From the NCBI GenBank assembly GCA_903837345.1, contig CAILUG010000008.1:1-64000 (forward strand): a stretch of 64,000 nucleotides of DNA, read 5' to 3'. Position numbers and translations under genes: made by a program. This DNA comes from an uncultured Gammaproteobacteria bacterium (GTDB taxonomy: Bacteria > Pseudomonadota > Gammaproteobacteria > Pseudomonadales > Pseudohongiellaceae). Under the pieces are notes generated by a model. The model was not told where the DNA came from. It was given only the letters and a program-made list of their open reading frames with translations, and searched no databases. Shown here one piece after another: positions 52,539 to 63,382 of this stretch; positions within the stretch are counted from its first letter, which is position 1; each line of letters begins with the position of its first letter.

Positions 52539-52614
52539 TTCCCCTCCATACCACCATGTCAATCACTGGGCGGGATGTATTTGCCTGTAATAAATTTTTT
52601 GCAGATCGCCCAGG

Positions 52615-53022
52615 TTAATTGGACGTGCTGAAAGTTATGTTATAGATACCTCCCAGGCGAACCTGGTCTACAACGCTCATGATTACGCCGGTCTGCGCCT
52701 TTTTGTCTGCAATGACGAGAACGCCGATATCCGACTTCAGCGCTTTTTCCCGCTCTACGTTGGCACGCACTGCCCGCACATCGACCAGACGGTTGTTGAA
52801 AAAGACTTCACTGGTTTCCAATACCTGCAACTGAATGCTGCTGCCTTCCGAATCAGACTGGTTCATCTGGGTTGGACGGTTTACATCCAGACCCACTTCC
52901 TTGACGAAAATCGCAGTGATGATGAAGAAAATCAGCAGGTTCAGTACGAAATCCAGCATCGGTGCCAGATCTATACCATGGGATGATTCATGCACTTCTG
53001 AACTGTGTCGTCGCATTCTCAT
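52615..53022 (-). CDS. exbD: ExbD-family proton-channel subunit (first copy)
   Basis: 135 residues with the same membrane motif HGIDLAPMLDFVLNLLIFFIIT as the next gene, then a divergent periplasmic domain (NNRLVDVRAVRANVEREKAL, VDQVRLGGIYNITFSTS). The start is 2 bp after the exbB stop. The near-identical helix against a diverged tail indicates an old tandem duplication with selection on the proton path. Confidence 0.93.
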   Translation of the reverse strand: MRMRRHSSEVHESSHGIDLAPMLDFVLNLLIFFIITAIFVKEVGLDVNRPTQMNQSDSEGSSIQLQVLETSEVFFNNRLVDVRAVRANVEREKALKSDIGVLVIADKKAQTGVIMSVVDQVRLGGIYNITFSTSN

Positions 53023-53024
53023 AA

Positions 53025-53546
53025 TCAGAAACTCAATTTGTCGGACAACAGTTCTGTTTCACGACGGGCACGGGTACGGAAGTAATGAACCGGGTAAAGC
53101 CCGGAAATACTTACCGCCAAACCGGTCATCGTACAGACCATCGCATGGGATACCCCACTGGCCATCGTGCGGGCATCCGCAGAACCACGCAGGGTCATCG
53201 AATCGAATACTTCCAGCATCCCGCTGACCGTACCCACCAGGCCCAACAATGGTGACAACGGCACCAATACCTGCATCATCGGGAAGCTGCTGGTCATCGC
53301 AGCATTGGCTTTCGAAATCAGCATCTGGCGAATCTGGCGCGCGCACCAGGAAGTATGGTCTTTTCTGGCATTCCACTGATCGGTGAGCTTTCTGTTCAAC
53401 TTCGGCAATACGCTGAAAAAGAACAGGTAGCGCTCCAGAATGATTGCCCACATCAGCACGCCCGAGTAAAAGATCAGCCCAACAAAGGGGCCGCCCTGAT
53501 TAATCAGGTAGCTGACGGCATGATAAAAGCCGTTGTTATCAAACAT
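53025..53546 (-). CDS. exbB: ExbB2/TolQ-type proton-channel protein
   Basis: 173 residues from ATG 53546, which overlaps the end of the preceding TtpC-like gene by 8 bp. Three transmembrane helices: GGPFVGLIFYSGVLMWAII, then LVPLSPLLGLVGTVSGMLEVF and GVSHAMVCTMTGLAVSISGLY. Length and core match ExbB2 of Vibrio TonB2 loci. The longer open frame to 53687 lies inside the neighbouring gene and is not real. Confidence 0.92.
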   Translation of the reverse strand: MFDNNGFYHAVSYLINQGGPFVGLIFYSGVLMWAIILERYLFFFSVLPKLNRKLTDQWNARKDHTSWCARQIRQMLISKANAAMTSSFPMMQVLVPLSPLLGLVGTVSGMLEVFDSMTLRGSADARTMASGVSHAMVCTMTGLAVSISGLYPVHYFRTRARRETELLSDKLSF

Positions 53547-54915
53547 TTTTGCGCTTCTCAATGTTTTCAGCCAGCATGCCTGTGCTCTGCTCATCCAGTA
53601 CTTGCACGATGGAACGTGACAAGGAATTGAGCAAGGCGCCAGCAAACAGCAATGGCACTGCCACCAACAGACCAAGCACCGTTGCAATCATGGCCTGACC
53701 GATACCGCCAGCCATAAGCTTGGGATCGCTGGAACCGGATTCGGTGATACTTTGGAAGGTCAGGATCATCCCCCACACCGTACCTACCAGACCCAACAAC
53801 GGACCTGAAGCCACAGCAAGGCGCAAGAACGGCTGGAAGCGCTCGAGTTTCGGCACTTCGCGCATGACGGCCTCGGAAATCCGCAGTTCTGCCACTTCGG
53901 CATTTTCTTCAATCTTGCTGGCATCACCCTTGAAGGAAAGCAATACACGACCCAGTGCATTGTCACGCTCCGGATGTTGCAGATTGCGCATCTGGGCAGT
54001 AACACCCATGCGGGCCATGATCAGGTAGGCCAACTGGTAAAGGAAGGCGAGGATGCCCAAGGCTCCCACAGTAATGATCACGTAACCGACTTCCTGGCCT
54101 TTCTGGACACGCTCAAGCAAGGTCGGGCTTTCAACATGCATGTTCATCAACACACCACGAGTGGAGTCTGCAACTGCACTGACATAGCCGCTGGAAGCGC
54201 CCTGCAATACAGCAGGATTGATCAGATCAGTTGGCTGACGACGCAACATGGTCAAACGCGACAAGGCCGGGATATAGGCCAGGTATTTGCCGTTGGCAGA
54301 AGCTGTGAAAGGACCGATGCGTGTGATGTCGGTAGTGATTGGCGAGCCATTGGCCTCAACCACTGCACCCTTGTAAGTTACTACTTCACCATCAGCTGTC
54401 ATTTCACGCTGGATTTCCAGCCACAAACGTTCGAGTTGGGCAGGTGTCAGCACCTTTTCTGCACCGGCTACTGATGCCAAAAACTTCTGGCGGTCATCGG
54501 CAAATTGTGCGGAAACCAGAGATTGTTTGACGTTGGTAGATACATCTCCCGCTATCTGGCGGGCCAAGCCGAATATTTCACTCAACCCGAGCTTTCTGGC
54601 TTTTTCCTGCAGCTCTTTATTGAGCTGGGTGATTTGCAGATCATTGTCGGAATATTTGCGGACTTTGGCATCAACCTGCTGCTGAACAGCTGCGCGGTTG
54701 GCGTTGGCCTGCTGCAAGGCACGCTGCTTGTCCGAATCGGACATCGCGTTGTATTCCTTGGAACGCTGCTGGTAAAGAGCAGCTTCTGCCGCACGGGGAG
54801 CGCGGGCCTGATTGAGTACATCACCCAATCCGGATTGCGCCTGAACACCCGCTGACAAACCTACTGAAGCCAGCAGTACCATTGCACTGCATGTATTGAT
54901 CAATTGCTTGTTCAT
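53539..54915 (-). CDS. large ExbB/TtpC-like protein with exported N-terminal domain (copy 1)
   Basis: 458 residues from ATG 54915 (a TTG at 54936 is also in frame). Signal peptide (about 1-27, cut after VQA), a coiled-coil periplasmic region (about 45-115), globular periplasmic domain to about 270, and a C-terminal MotA/TolQ/ExbB domain with LRLAVASGPLLGLVGTVWGMILTFQSI and GIGQAMIATVLGLLVAVPLLF. This is the TtpC-like subunit in its usual place before exbB2. A paralogue closes the same cluster at 48844. Confidence 0.9.
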   Translation of the reverse strand: MNKQLINTCSAMVLLASVGLSAGVQAQSGLGDVLNQARAPRAAEAALYQQRSKEYNAMSDSDKQRALQQANANRAAVQQQVDAKVRKYSDNDLQITQLNKELQEKARKLGLSEIFGLARQIAGDVSTNVKQSLVSAQFADDRQKFLASVAGAEKVLTPAQLERLWLEIQREMTADGEVVTYKGAVVEANGSPITTDITRIGPFTASANGKYLAYIPALSRLTMLRRQPTDLINPAVLQGASSGYVSAVADSTRGVLMNMHVESPTLLERVQKGQEVGYVIITVGALGILAFLYQLAYLIMARMGVTAQMRNLQHPERDNALGRVLLSFKGDASKIEENAEVAELRISEAVMREVPKLERFQPFLRLAVASGPLLGLVGTVWGMILTFQSITESGSSDPKLMAGGIGQAMIATVLGLLVAVPLLFAGALLNSLSRSIVQVLDEQSTGMLAENIEKRKNV

Positions 54916-54932
54916 TTCGCTCAACTCCAGCT

Positions 54933-55751
54933 TCAATTAGCGCGTTTTGGCGCAGGAACGGGTACCTGCAGCAGATCAGGCGCACCTTCTTGACGGGCAA
55001 CTGCCAAGGCTTTGCGAATGTTGTCTTTGTATTCGGGGGCTTTTACCCACTGCTTGGTCTGCGCATCCCAGTAACCGGTTTCGCTGCCATCAATTGTCTG
55101 GTACATCAGGGCAACCCTGCCGAGCCTGATGAACTGGACAGTAAGGGCATTGGCACCCTCGCCCATGGTGCCCTGATAGGCATCCAGGGATTTGCCGTAA
55201 TCCAGCTCGATCTGATAAGCCTCAAGTATGCGACGGTATTTTTCGGAGATCGTCACATCGGCACGACCCATGATGTCCACCAGGGTTTGCACACGCTTGG
55301 TGCGCTCTTCCAGCAGGAAAGGCACATCGGCCTGCACGAATTGGGAAAGGGTTTTCACCATGCGATCCATCAGTGGCAATACTTCGCGGCTGGTGGTCTC
55401 GATTTCAGTCAGCTGGGTCTGGATGGAAGCTTTTTCCTTGTCCTGGGCGTTGACCTGTTGTTGCAGCTGTTCGTTGTATTTGTTGAGGGAGTCAAGTTCA
55501 CCGAGGGCGTTGGCGTACTGGTTGTTCAGCTCAGCAGTCTGGTCCACCAGTTTGGTGATGGTCGTCTGTGTGGCTGCAGCTGCTGCGTTGTTTTCTGCCT
55601 GAGCCTTTACAACTGCGTCATTGACGGGCGCTTGCTGGGCCAATGCCTGTGCTGCGGGAAACAAAGCAACGAGCAGTGCTGTTTTCATCGCAGACTGAAT
55701 AGTCGCTTTTGTCTGCGAGCCCAATTTGATGGTGGGTAATTTGGTGAACAT
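54933..55751 (-). CDS. exported DUF3450 coiled-coil protein, first gene of the TonB2-like cluster
   Basis: 272 residues. A signal peptide ends near residue 38 (ALAQQA; the second Met, about residue 22, gives a more ordinary length). Then comes a long coiled coil (about 45-130, LNNQYANALGELDSLNKYNEQLQQQVNAQDKEKASIQ) and a C-terminal DUF3450 globular part (RILEAYQIELDYGKSLDAYQG, VALMYQTIDGSETGYWDAQTKQWV). DUF3450 proteins regularly head ExbB-ExbD-TonB2 operons and are probably periplasmic partners of the TtpC-like subunit. The next gene starts about 18 bp past its stop. Confidence 0.9.
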   Translation of the reverse strand: MFTKLPTIKLGSQTKATIQSAMKTALLVALFPAAQALAQQAPVNDAVVKAQAENNAAAAATQTTITKLVDQTAELNNQYANALGELDSLNKYNEQLQQQVNAQDKEKASIQTQLTEIETTSREVLPLMDRMVKTLSQFVQADVPFLLEERTKRVQTLVDIMGRADVTISEKYRRILEAYQIELDYGKSLDAYQGTMGEGANALTVQFIRLGRVALMYQTIDGSETGYWDAQTKQWVKAPEYKDNIRKALAVARQEGAPDLLQVPVPAPKRAN

Positions 55752-56327
55752 TGGATTTACTGTCTCCCCCTAATTATGAAGAATTATCCGAAAAAATAGC
55801 AAAAATTTCACTTTAGCCTTCAAGGCCAGGAAATGAAGTCCGCCGCGATGGTATTATGTTCTACTACGGATGTCGACAATCGGTAAAAAATCCCGGACAG
55901 TGAATTTTTCGGCAATAAACTTCCGACGCTTTCCAACGATCTTCCCGGTAAAGAGAAGAAAAAACCACTGCGGAACCCCTACCCAAACCATCTCCCCGTA
56001 GCAGTGAGAGAACACAAGCTAAAGCAGAGTAATACCTGGTCTCCAAATATAACCTTACCTTCATTTTGCTGCCAAGCCCCATTTCATCGAAAATGAAAAT
56101 AGTGTCCGTTGCAAATCACTATTGTGTCCGTGCCCGTTCAGAGAACTGCACTCCGACTTGTGCAAATAAATTTCACGCGTTCCAATTCCCCCTGAATCCG
56201 TCATCACCAGCGCAAATTGATGCATAATCGCCCACCGCAACTGCAGGCAAGCCAGTCTCACTGAATGCCGCACTTGCACAATCAAGGTGCAAGCTGCCCT
56301 TTCACACATGCCTGATACAGTCACTCG
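55752..56327. other. 576-bp divergent intergenic region
   Basis: No gene could be supported here; two minus-strand frames (55864-56082 and 56061-56324) have poor composition and no start signals. A possible promoter for the TonB2-like operon is TTGAAG (complement of 55818-55823) and TGCTAT (complement of 55796-55801) with 16-bp spacing. TAGTGTCCGTTGCA and TTGTGTCCGTGCCC form an imperfect direct repeat near 56100-56145. The size would allow a small RNA or a regulator binding region. Confidence 0.45.
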
Positions 56328-56975
56328 ATGAAATACCGGACTTTTTTGAAACTTGCCCTGTTATTGCTGCTGGGCTTGCTGATTGTTTTTGTCCTCTTGC
56401 ACAAAACCGAAATCATTGACCTGATCCAGACCAGCCTCAACAGCCTGGATCGCAATACTGCAGCAGTGGCGTACATAGGCATCTGCATAGTCACTGTCGT
56501 GGTAATGATTCCCATTTCAGTACTTATGGTATTCAGCGGAGCCTATTTCGGTTTATGGCTGGGTTTCGGGCTCAATCTGCTGGGATTCATCTGCGGTTCC
56601 ACCGCAGCATTCCTGATAGCCCGCTATCTGGCCCGTGACCATATCACCCGATTTTTGCCCGTCCCGGTTTTGCGTATTGTCCACAAATTGGGGGATTCAG
56701 GCTGGAAGACAGTGGCTGTGTTGCGAGCGGTCGGCATCGTGCCGGGCGTGCTGGTCAACTATGCGCTGGCCATAACTTCCATCCCGTTGAGGACATTCGT
56801 GTGGGCCTCGCTGGTATTCACCATCCCCAACGATTTCATTCTTACTTATGCAGGAGTGGCTGGCGCCGAGTTCATCAAAAACGGAGACCTCAGCAAATTG
56901 CTGATGGCGACAACCCTGTTTGCTGCCGCCTGTGTGCTTGGCTACGTGATGCGAAAACGCTTCCTGAAACAATAA
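56328..56975 (+). CDS. TVP38/TMEM64-family (VTT domain) membrane protein
   Basis: 215 residues with about six hydrophobic segments. The VTT core is clear: MIPISVLMVFSGAYFGLWLGFGLNLLGFICGSTAAFLIARYLARD, and a re-entrant G-rich loop LRAVGIVPGVLVNYALAITSIPLRTF. Members act as lipid scramblases or transporters at the inner membrane; the bacterial substrate is often unknown. It stands alone and converges on tex, whose stop lies 8 bp past its own. Confidence 0.88.
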   Translation: MKYRTFLKLALLLLLGLLIVFVLLHKTEIIDLIQTSLNSLDRNTAAVAYIGICIVTVVVMIPISVLMVFSGAYFGLWLGFGLNLLGFICGSTAAFLIARYLARDHITRFLPVPVLRIVHKLGDSGWKTVAVLRAVGIVPGVLVNYALAITSIPLRTFVWASLVFTIPNDFILTYAGVAGAEFIKNGDLSKLLMATTLFAAACVLGYVMRKRFLKQ

Positions 56976-56982
56976 GCAGCAA

Positions 56983-59307
56983 TCACTTCTGTTTCAGCGC
57001 ATCCTTCAGCAGACTGCCAAAACTGCCTACGGCGGCGGGACCGCTCTTCTTCTCGCTTCCTGTCTGGCCCTGGCCGGAATAGCTTTTGGTTCTGGTTGCT
57101 GCATTACGCCCTGCCGACTCGCCGCTGGCAGCAGCCGGAGGCAACGCATCCTCCAGCCGCATGGTCAGCGCTATGCGCTTTCTTTTGGCATCCACTTCCA
57201 GCACTTTCACCTTCACCACATCACCGGTTTTCACTACCGAGTGCGGATCTTTTACAAAGTTGCGGGACAAAGCCGAGATATGCACCAGGCCGTCCTGATG
57301 CACACCAATATCCACAAAAGCCCCGAAATTGGTGACATTGGTGATGGTGCCTTCCAGCACCATGCCGCTTTGCAGATCCTTGATCTCCTCCACACCTTCC
57401 TTCAATGAGGCGGACTTGAACTCAGGGCGCGGATCCCTGCCCGGCTTTTCCAGTTCCTTCAGGATATCCCTGACGGTAGGCAGGCCCACTTGCTCACTGA
57501 CATACCGCTCCGGCTGCAACGAACGCAAAAAAGCCGAGTCACCGATCAACTGCTGCAGGGACTTGTTGCTGTCCTTGATGATTTTTTCGACGACGCTGTA
57601 TGACTCCGGATGTACCGCTGAAGCGTCCAGCGGATTGCTGCCTTTCATGATGCGGAGAAATCCGGCTGCCTGTTCAAAACATTTCGGCCCGAGTCTCGGC
57701 ACATTCCTGAGCTCATCACGGCTTTTATAGGCTCCATGCTGGTTGCGGTAATTCACGATGCCGGAAGCAATCGACTGGGAAAGTCCCGACACCCTGCCCA
57801 ACAAGGCGGATGAAGCCATGTTTACATCCACACCCACTGCGTTCACACAATCTTCCACCACCGCATCCAGGCTGTGCCCCAGTTTCACCTGGCTCACATC
57901 ATGCTGGTACTGGCCCACACCTATCGACTTGGGGTCGATCTTCACCAGCTCCGCCAGCGGGTCCTGCAAACGGCGCGCTATCGAAATGGCGCCGCGGATC
58001 GAGACATCCAGCTCGGGGAATTCCTCACGTGCGATGTCGGAAGCCGAGTAAACCGAGGCTCCGGCTTCATTCACTACGGTTTTTTTCAGATTCAGTTCCG
58101 GGTGGCGTTTCATCAGGTCGCCAGCCAGCTTGTCGGTTTCGCGCGAAGCAGTGCCGTTGCCAATACTGATCAATTCAACTTTGTGCAATTTGCACACATG
58201 CGCGAGCAATGCGATGGATTCGTCCCACTGGTTGCGCGGCGCATGCGGATAGATGGTCAGGTTCTCCAGGTATTTGCCGGTGTTGTCTACAATCGCAACT
58301 TTCACTCCGGTACGCAAACCAGGGTCCAGGCCCAATATGGTAAGGCTGCCTGCCGGCGCTGCCAGCAGAATGGCCTTGAGATTGGCGGCAAAAACCTTGA
58401 TCGCCTCTTCCTCGCTTTGCTCGCGCAACTGCCCGAGCAAATCGGTTTCCATGCGCAGCAGCACTTTCACTTTCCAGGTCCAGCGCACGACTTCCTTCAA
58501 CCAGGCATCGGCAGCCCTCTTCTTGTCCTGGATGCCGAAATGGCTGGCAATGATTGCTTCACAGGGATCCGACTGGCCTTCTTCCACACCAACCACACCC
58601 AGGCTCACTTGCAGGAATCCTTCATTGCGGCCCCGGAAAACGGCCAGCGCCCTGTGTGAAGGCACTTTCTTCAGCAGTTCACTGTAGGCAAAGTAATCGC
58701 GGAATTTCTCGGCAGCCTCGGCTTTGCCCTCAACCACCTTGCTGCGCAATTCCCCCTGCTCCCACAGGAAGGTACGCAATTTGACAGCCAGCGCCGCATC
58801 ATCGCCAAAGCGCTCCATAAGAATGTACTTGGCACCTTCCAGAGCCGCCTTGACATCCGGCACCGCCTTGTCGGCATCAACGAAATTTGCGGCCACCTGT
58901 TCCGGAACCAGCGTCGGGTCGGCAAACAGCTGGTCCGCCAGCGGCTCCAGCCCTGCTTCAATGGCTATCATGCCCTTGGTGCGCCGTTTCGGTTTGAACG
59001 GAAGATAGATGTCTTCCAGCTCGGTTTTGGTAGAGGCTGCCAGCAGCTGCTTTTCCAGTTCCGGCGTCAGTTTCTGCTGCTCGGCAATGCTGGAAATGAT
59101 CGTGGCCCGCCTCTCTTCCATTTCACGCAGATAACGCAGCCGCACTTCCAGGTCACGCAACTGCAGATCATCAAGTCCGCCAGTGGCTTCCTTGCGGTAA
59201 CGGGAGATGAATGGAACCGTGGAGCCCTCATCCAGCAAGGCGATGGCTGCTTCCACTTGCGAGGATTTAACGGAAAGTTCTTGCGCGATCTGGGTAGCGA
59301 TATTCAT
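56983..59307 (-). CDS. tex: transcription accessory protein Tex
   Basis: 774 residues. The order is an N-terminal helical domain ([39 protein letters not shown]), a YqgF/RNase H-like domain ([17 protein letters not shown]), helix-hairpin-helix motifs ([34 protein letters not shown]) and a C-terminal S1 RNA-binding domain (about 650-720, [21 protein letters not shown]). A Gly/Ser/Lys-rich tail follows. Tex binds RNA and influences transcription and ribosome-linked processes. Monocistronic. Confidence 0.96.
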   Translation of the reverse strand: MNIATQIAQELSVKSSQVEAAIALLDEGSTVPFISRYRKEATGGLDDLQLRDLEVRLRYLREMEERRATIISSIAEQQKLTPELEKQLLAASTKTELEDIYLPFKPKRRTKGMIAIEAGLEPLADQLFADPTLVPEQVAANFVDADKAVPDVKAALEGAKYILMERFGDDAALAVKLRTFLWEQGELRSKVVEGKAEAAEKFRDYFAYSELLKKVPSHRALAVFRGRNEGFLQVSLGVVGVEEGQSDPCEAIIASHFGIQDKKRAADAWLKEVVRWTWKVKVLLRMETDLLGQLREQSEEEAIKVFAANLKAILLAAPAGSLTILGLDPGLRTGVKVAIVDNTGKYLENLTIYPHAPRNQWDESIALLAHVCKLHKVELISIGNGTASRETDKLAGDLMKRHPELNLKKTVVNEAGASVYSASDIAREEFPELDVSIRGAISIARRLQDPLAELVKIDPKSIGVGQYQHDVSQVKLGHSLDAVVEDCVNAVGVDVNMASSALLGRVSGLSQSIASGIVNYRNQHGAYKSRDELRNVPRLGPKCFEQAAGFLRIMKGSNPLDASAVHPESYSVVEKIIKDSNKSLQQLIGDSAFLRSLQPERYVSEQVGLPTVRDILKELEKPGRDPRPEFKSASLKEGVEEIKDLQSGMVLEGTITNVTNFGAFVDIGVHQDGLVHISALSRNFVKDPHSVVKTGDVVKVKVLEVDAKRKRIALTMRLEDALPPAAASGESAGRNAATRTKSYSGQGQTGSEKKSGPAAVGSFGSLLKDALKQK

Positions 59308-59400
59308 GCGGTGTTTCTACTTCAATTTGATCCGGACAAAGCGCCCAAGGCATTCGAAGCAAACGAACCTCGACCGCGCTAATTACCAGTTGGAGAAATT

Positions 59401-59469
59401 ATGGCAAGGACAAGGAGAGTGCGCCTGCGGCGTTCGAAGCAACTTCACAAGAACTGCGCCCATTACTAA
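59401..59469 (+). CDS. possible 22-aa Arg-rich peptide
   Basis: ATG 59401 has GGAG at 5-nt spacing and opens a 22-codon frame (MARTRRVRLRRSKQL start) that stops 19 bp before a strong bidirectional terminator hairpin. The start context is good but the frame is very short, has no known relative to me, and the hairpin can be explained by the convergent ligM-like gene. Two similar words (ATTCGAAGCAA, GTTCGAAGCAA) lie at about 59352 and 59432. Confidence 0.25.
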   Translation: MARTRRVRLRRSKQLHKNCAHY

Positions 59470-59488
59470 TCGAATACCACTACTCTTT

Positions 59489-59524
59489 CACGAAAAAGCC
59501 CGGCAAAGGCCGGGCTTTTTCGTG
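59489..59524. terminator. strong terminator of the ligM-like gene
   Basis: CACGAAAAAGCCCGGC (59489-59504) pairs with its exact complement at 59509-59524 around a 4-nt loop, a 16-bp stem with A/T-tracts on both arms. It works on the minus strand 15 bp past the stop at 59539, and also faces the plus strand. Confidence 0.85.
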
Positions 59525-59538
59525 TCCTTCATGAACAG

Positions 59539-61025
<1,487 letters not shown>

Positions 61026-61066
61026 CCTTAAATTTTGCAGGTCTAACACTTTGAATAAACGCAGCA

Positions 61067-61088
61067 ATCACCCGGTTGCCAGGGTGAT
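61067..61088. repeat. 7-bp inverted repeat between ligM-like and aldehyde dehydrogenase genes
   Basis: ATCACCC (61067-61073) and GGGTGAT (61082-61088) form a perfect inverted repeat with an 8-bp spacer. A second small hairpin, ACCCTG/CAGGGT at 61116-61133, follows and runs into TTTTT on the plus strand. Either may be regulatory or a weak terminator. Confidence 0.4.
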
Positions 61089-61150
61089 ACAGGCAAGGAT
61101 GCCGGGGCCAGTGCCACCCTGTTCACACAGGGTTTTTCCGGCCGCCAGGG

Positions 61151-62581
61151 TCAAGCTGCCGGGGAAAAACCCAGCATGGATTTGTATTCAAGAAACTCGG
61201 CAAAGGCCTCATCCCCGAACTCGCGACCGTTGCCGGACTGTTTGTAACCGCCAAAAGGTACATTGAGATCAAGCCCGGCATTGTTGAGACTGATATAGCC
61301 GGCCCGGATCTGCGCGGCAATTGCGCGGGCATGATCAAGGTTCTTGCTGTGCACGTAGCCGCCCAGTCCATAGTCGGTATCGTTGGCGATCTCGATTGCT
61401 TCTGCTTCGGTGTCGTAGCCAATGATGCTCAGCACCGGGCCGAAGATTTCCTCCCTGGCTATCTCCATGGAATTTTTTACATCGCGAAAGACCGTCGGCT
61501 TCACGAAATAACCTTGCTCCAGCCCTTCCGGCTTGCCAAGTCCGCCGGTGACCAGTTTGGCTCCCTGCTTTACTCCGCTCTCAACCAGCCGCTGGATTTT
61601 CTGCCACTGGGCTTCCGAGATGACCGGGCCCATCCTGCTGTCAGCCGCCGGATCACCGGGTTTCCAGCTTTCAGCCACTTCTTTGGCAATCACGCAGACC
61701 TGATCCATCAACTTGTTGGGTACCAGCATGCGGGTGGGTGCACGACAGCTTTGGCCTGAATTCATCATGACGCCATTGATGCCACCGGTGACTGCTGCCT
61801 TGAGATCGGCATCTTCCAGAATAATGTTGGGGCTCTTGCCTCCCAGTTCCTGACAAACCCGCTTGACGGTACGTGCCGCTGCCTGCGCCACCAGTATGCC
61901 GGCGCGCGTGGAACCGGTGATCGACACCATGTCGACTTTGGGATGCTCCGCGATGGCCTGACCCACTACCGGGCCTTCGCCCTGCACCAGATTGAATACA
62001 CCGGCCGGCACGCCGGCTGCATCGAGGATTTCAGCAAAAATCTGCGCTGAGAACGGCGCGATTTCAGAGGGCTTCAGCACCACAGTGCAACCGGCGGCAA
62101 GTGCAGGTGCAACTTTGGCGCAGATCTGGTGGATGGGCCAATTCCACGGGGTGATGAAACCACACACGCCAACAGGTTCGCGCACAACGCGACTGGTGCC
62201 ACGATCCGTTACAAATTCGAATTTTTCCAGAATGCCGACAGCGGTCTTGAAATGATTGACGCCGATAGCGGCTTGCGTGCCGTGCGCCAGCCACTTGGGC
62301 GCTCCCATCTCTTCCATGATGGCATCGCCGAGCTCGGGCACGCGTTTGGTGAACTCTTCGATGATGCGGTGCAAAACCACGAGGCGCTGCTCTTTGCTGG
62401 TATGCGACCACGATTTGAAAGCACGCGCGGCTGCAGTGACTGCTTTGTCAATATCAGCAGCGCTGCCAAGACTGATGTGGCCACAGACCCGGGCGGTTGC
62501 CGGATTGATCACATCAAGTTTGCGGGGAGCGACCGGGTCGACCCAGGCTCCGTCAATGTAGAACTTCAGATATTCGCGCAT
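61151..62581 (-). CDS. NAD(P)-dependent aldehyde dehydrogenase
   Basis: 476 residues, usual length for the ALDH superfamily. TPWNWPIHQICAKVAPALAAG with KPSEIAP (cofactor-binding Lys), SITGSTRAG, the general base Glu in ELGGKSPNI and nucleophile Cys in NSGQSCRAPTR are all present. It oxidises an aldehyde to the acid in the cytoplasm; substrate unknown. Formaldehyde- or vanillin-type substrates would fit the neighbouring ligM-like gene, but the 217-bp gap and palindromes suggest separate control. A possible -10 box TATACT is the complement of 62643-62648. Confidence 0.92.
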   Translation of the reverse strand: MREYLKFYIDGAWVDPVAPRKLDVINPATARVCGHISLGSAADIDKAVTAAARAFKSWSHTSKEQRLVVLHRIIEEFTKRVPELGDAIMEEMGAPKWLAHGTQAAIGVNHFKTAVGILEKFEFVTDRGTSRVVREPVGVCGFITPWNWPIHQICAKVAPALAAGCTVVLKPSEIAPFSAQIFAEILDAAGVPAGVFNLVQGEGPVVGQAIAEHPKVDMVSITGSTRAGILVAQAAARTVKRVCQELGGKSPNIILEDADLKAAVTGGINGVMMNSGQSCRAPTRMLVPNKLMDQVCVIAKEVAESWKPGDPAADSRMGPVISEAQWQKIQRLVESGVKQGAKLVTGGLGKPEGLEQGYFVKPTVFRDVKNSMEIAREEIFGPVLSIIGYDTEAEAIEIANDTDYGLGGYVHSKNLDHARAIAAQIRAGYISLNNAGLDLNVPFGGYKQSGNGREFGDEAFAEFLEYKSMLGFSPAA

Positions 62582-62704
62582 GCAGTTACTCGCTTCAGGC
62601 CCCGATAAAGCAGGGCGTCGATCAGCAGAAAAAGGGGTGACAAGTATAAACGCGGAAGCCGGGTTTTGCTTGTGTAACTCTGCGCATTAGGGAGCAGGCT
62701 ACGC

Positions 62705-63337
62705 TTATGACTGCAGAGGAGGCACCTGCCGCGACGCAACCATTTTCCGGAAATCTTCAGTGGAATTGACCTGGGGGAAAGCTTGCGACGGCACCGCACA
62801 GCCCAGGAAGCGGCACAACGGTTCCCAGCCCTGCGCCACTTCGTACACCAGCAAGCGGTCCGGGCCGAAAGCTGCTTTCACTGCGGCGTTATGATCGTGG
62901 AAGCGTTTGAGCATTTTTGCTTCGTCATGGTTGTCGGGATCCGCAGGCGACCAACCCACTGCTCCGATCACGTTGATCATGCCGGAATCGACAGTACCGA
63001 TGCTCTTGTGGTTTTCCGGCCGCAGGATCGTCTCCTGGGTAGAGGTAAACCACTTGCGGGCATCACGTTCGGTGAGCACCAGTTTGGCATCGGGGTAGTA
63101 GGCCGCCAGTTGCTGCCAGAAAGTGCAGCCGGGCGCGTCGGTGGTACTGCCCCAGCGGCCAAAGATCTGCGACCACTCGATGCGCTCACCAGCCGCCGCC
63201 TTGATCCACAACGGCCAGGAACCAGCATCCCCGAAAGCTTCGGTCATGTGGTAACAAGGGCCATAGCCCAGCATTTCCAGCGCCAGTTTCAACGACCAGG
63301 TGCCGGTACGCGGCATTCCCACTCCAATGACCTTCAT
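62705..63337 (-). CDS. sulfotransferase-family protein (Sulfotransfer_4 type)
   Basis: 210 residues. GMPRTGTWSLKLALEMLGYGPCYHM at the N-terminus is the 5'-phosphosulfate-binding loop typical of this bacterial family, and KLVLTERDARKWFTS supplies the 3'-phosphate-binding Arg/Ser region. It should transfer sulfate from PAPS to a small acceptor, but family members without shown activity are common. The start follows the argG stop by 45 bp on the same strand, so the two may be co-transcribed. Confidence 0.82.
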   Translation of the reverse strand: MKVIGVGMPRTGTWSLKLALEMLGYGPCYHMTEAFGDAGSWPLWIKAAAGERIEWSQIFGRWGSTTDAPGCTFWQQLAAYYPDAKLVLTERDARKWFTSTQETILRPENHKSIGTVDSGMINVIGAVGWSPADPDNHDEAKMLKRFHDHNAAVKAAFGPDRLLVYEVAQGWEPLCRFLGCAVPSQAFPQVNSTEDFRKMVASRQVPPLQS

Positions 63338-63382
63338 CTTTCACAATCCTCAATCAAGGCACCGGCCCGCATATTTGATTTT

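Noticed and set aside
55864-56324. Two short minus-strand frames in the gap before the VTT gene
   Set aside because: They overlap each other, lack ribosome-binding sites and show no coherent composition.
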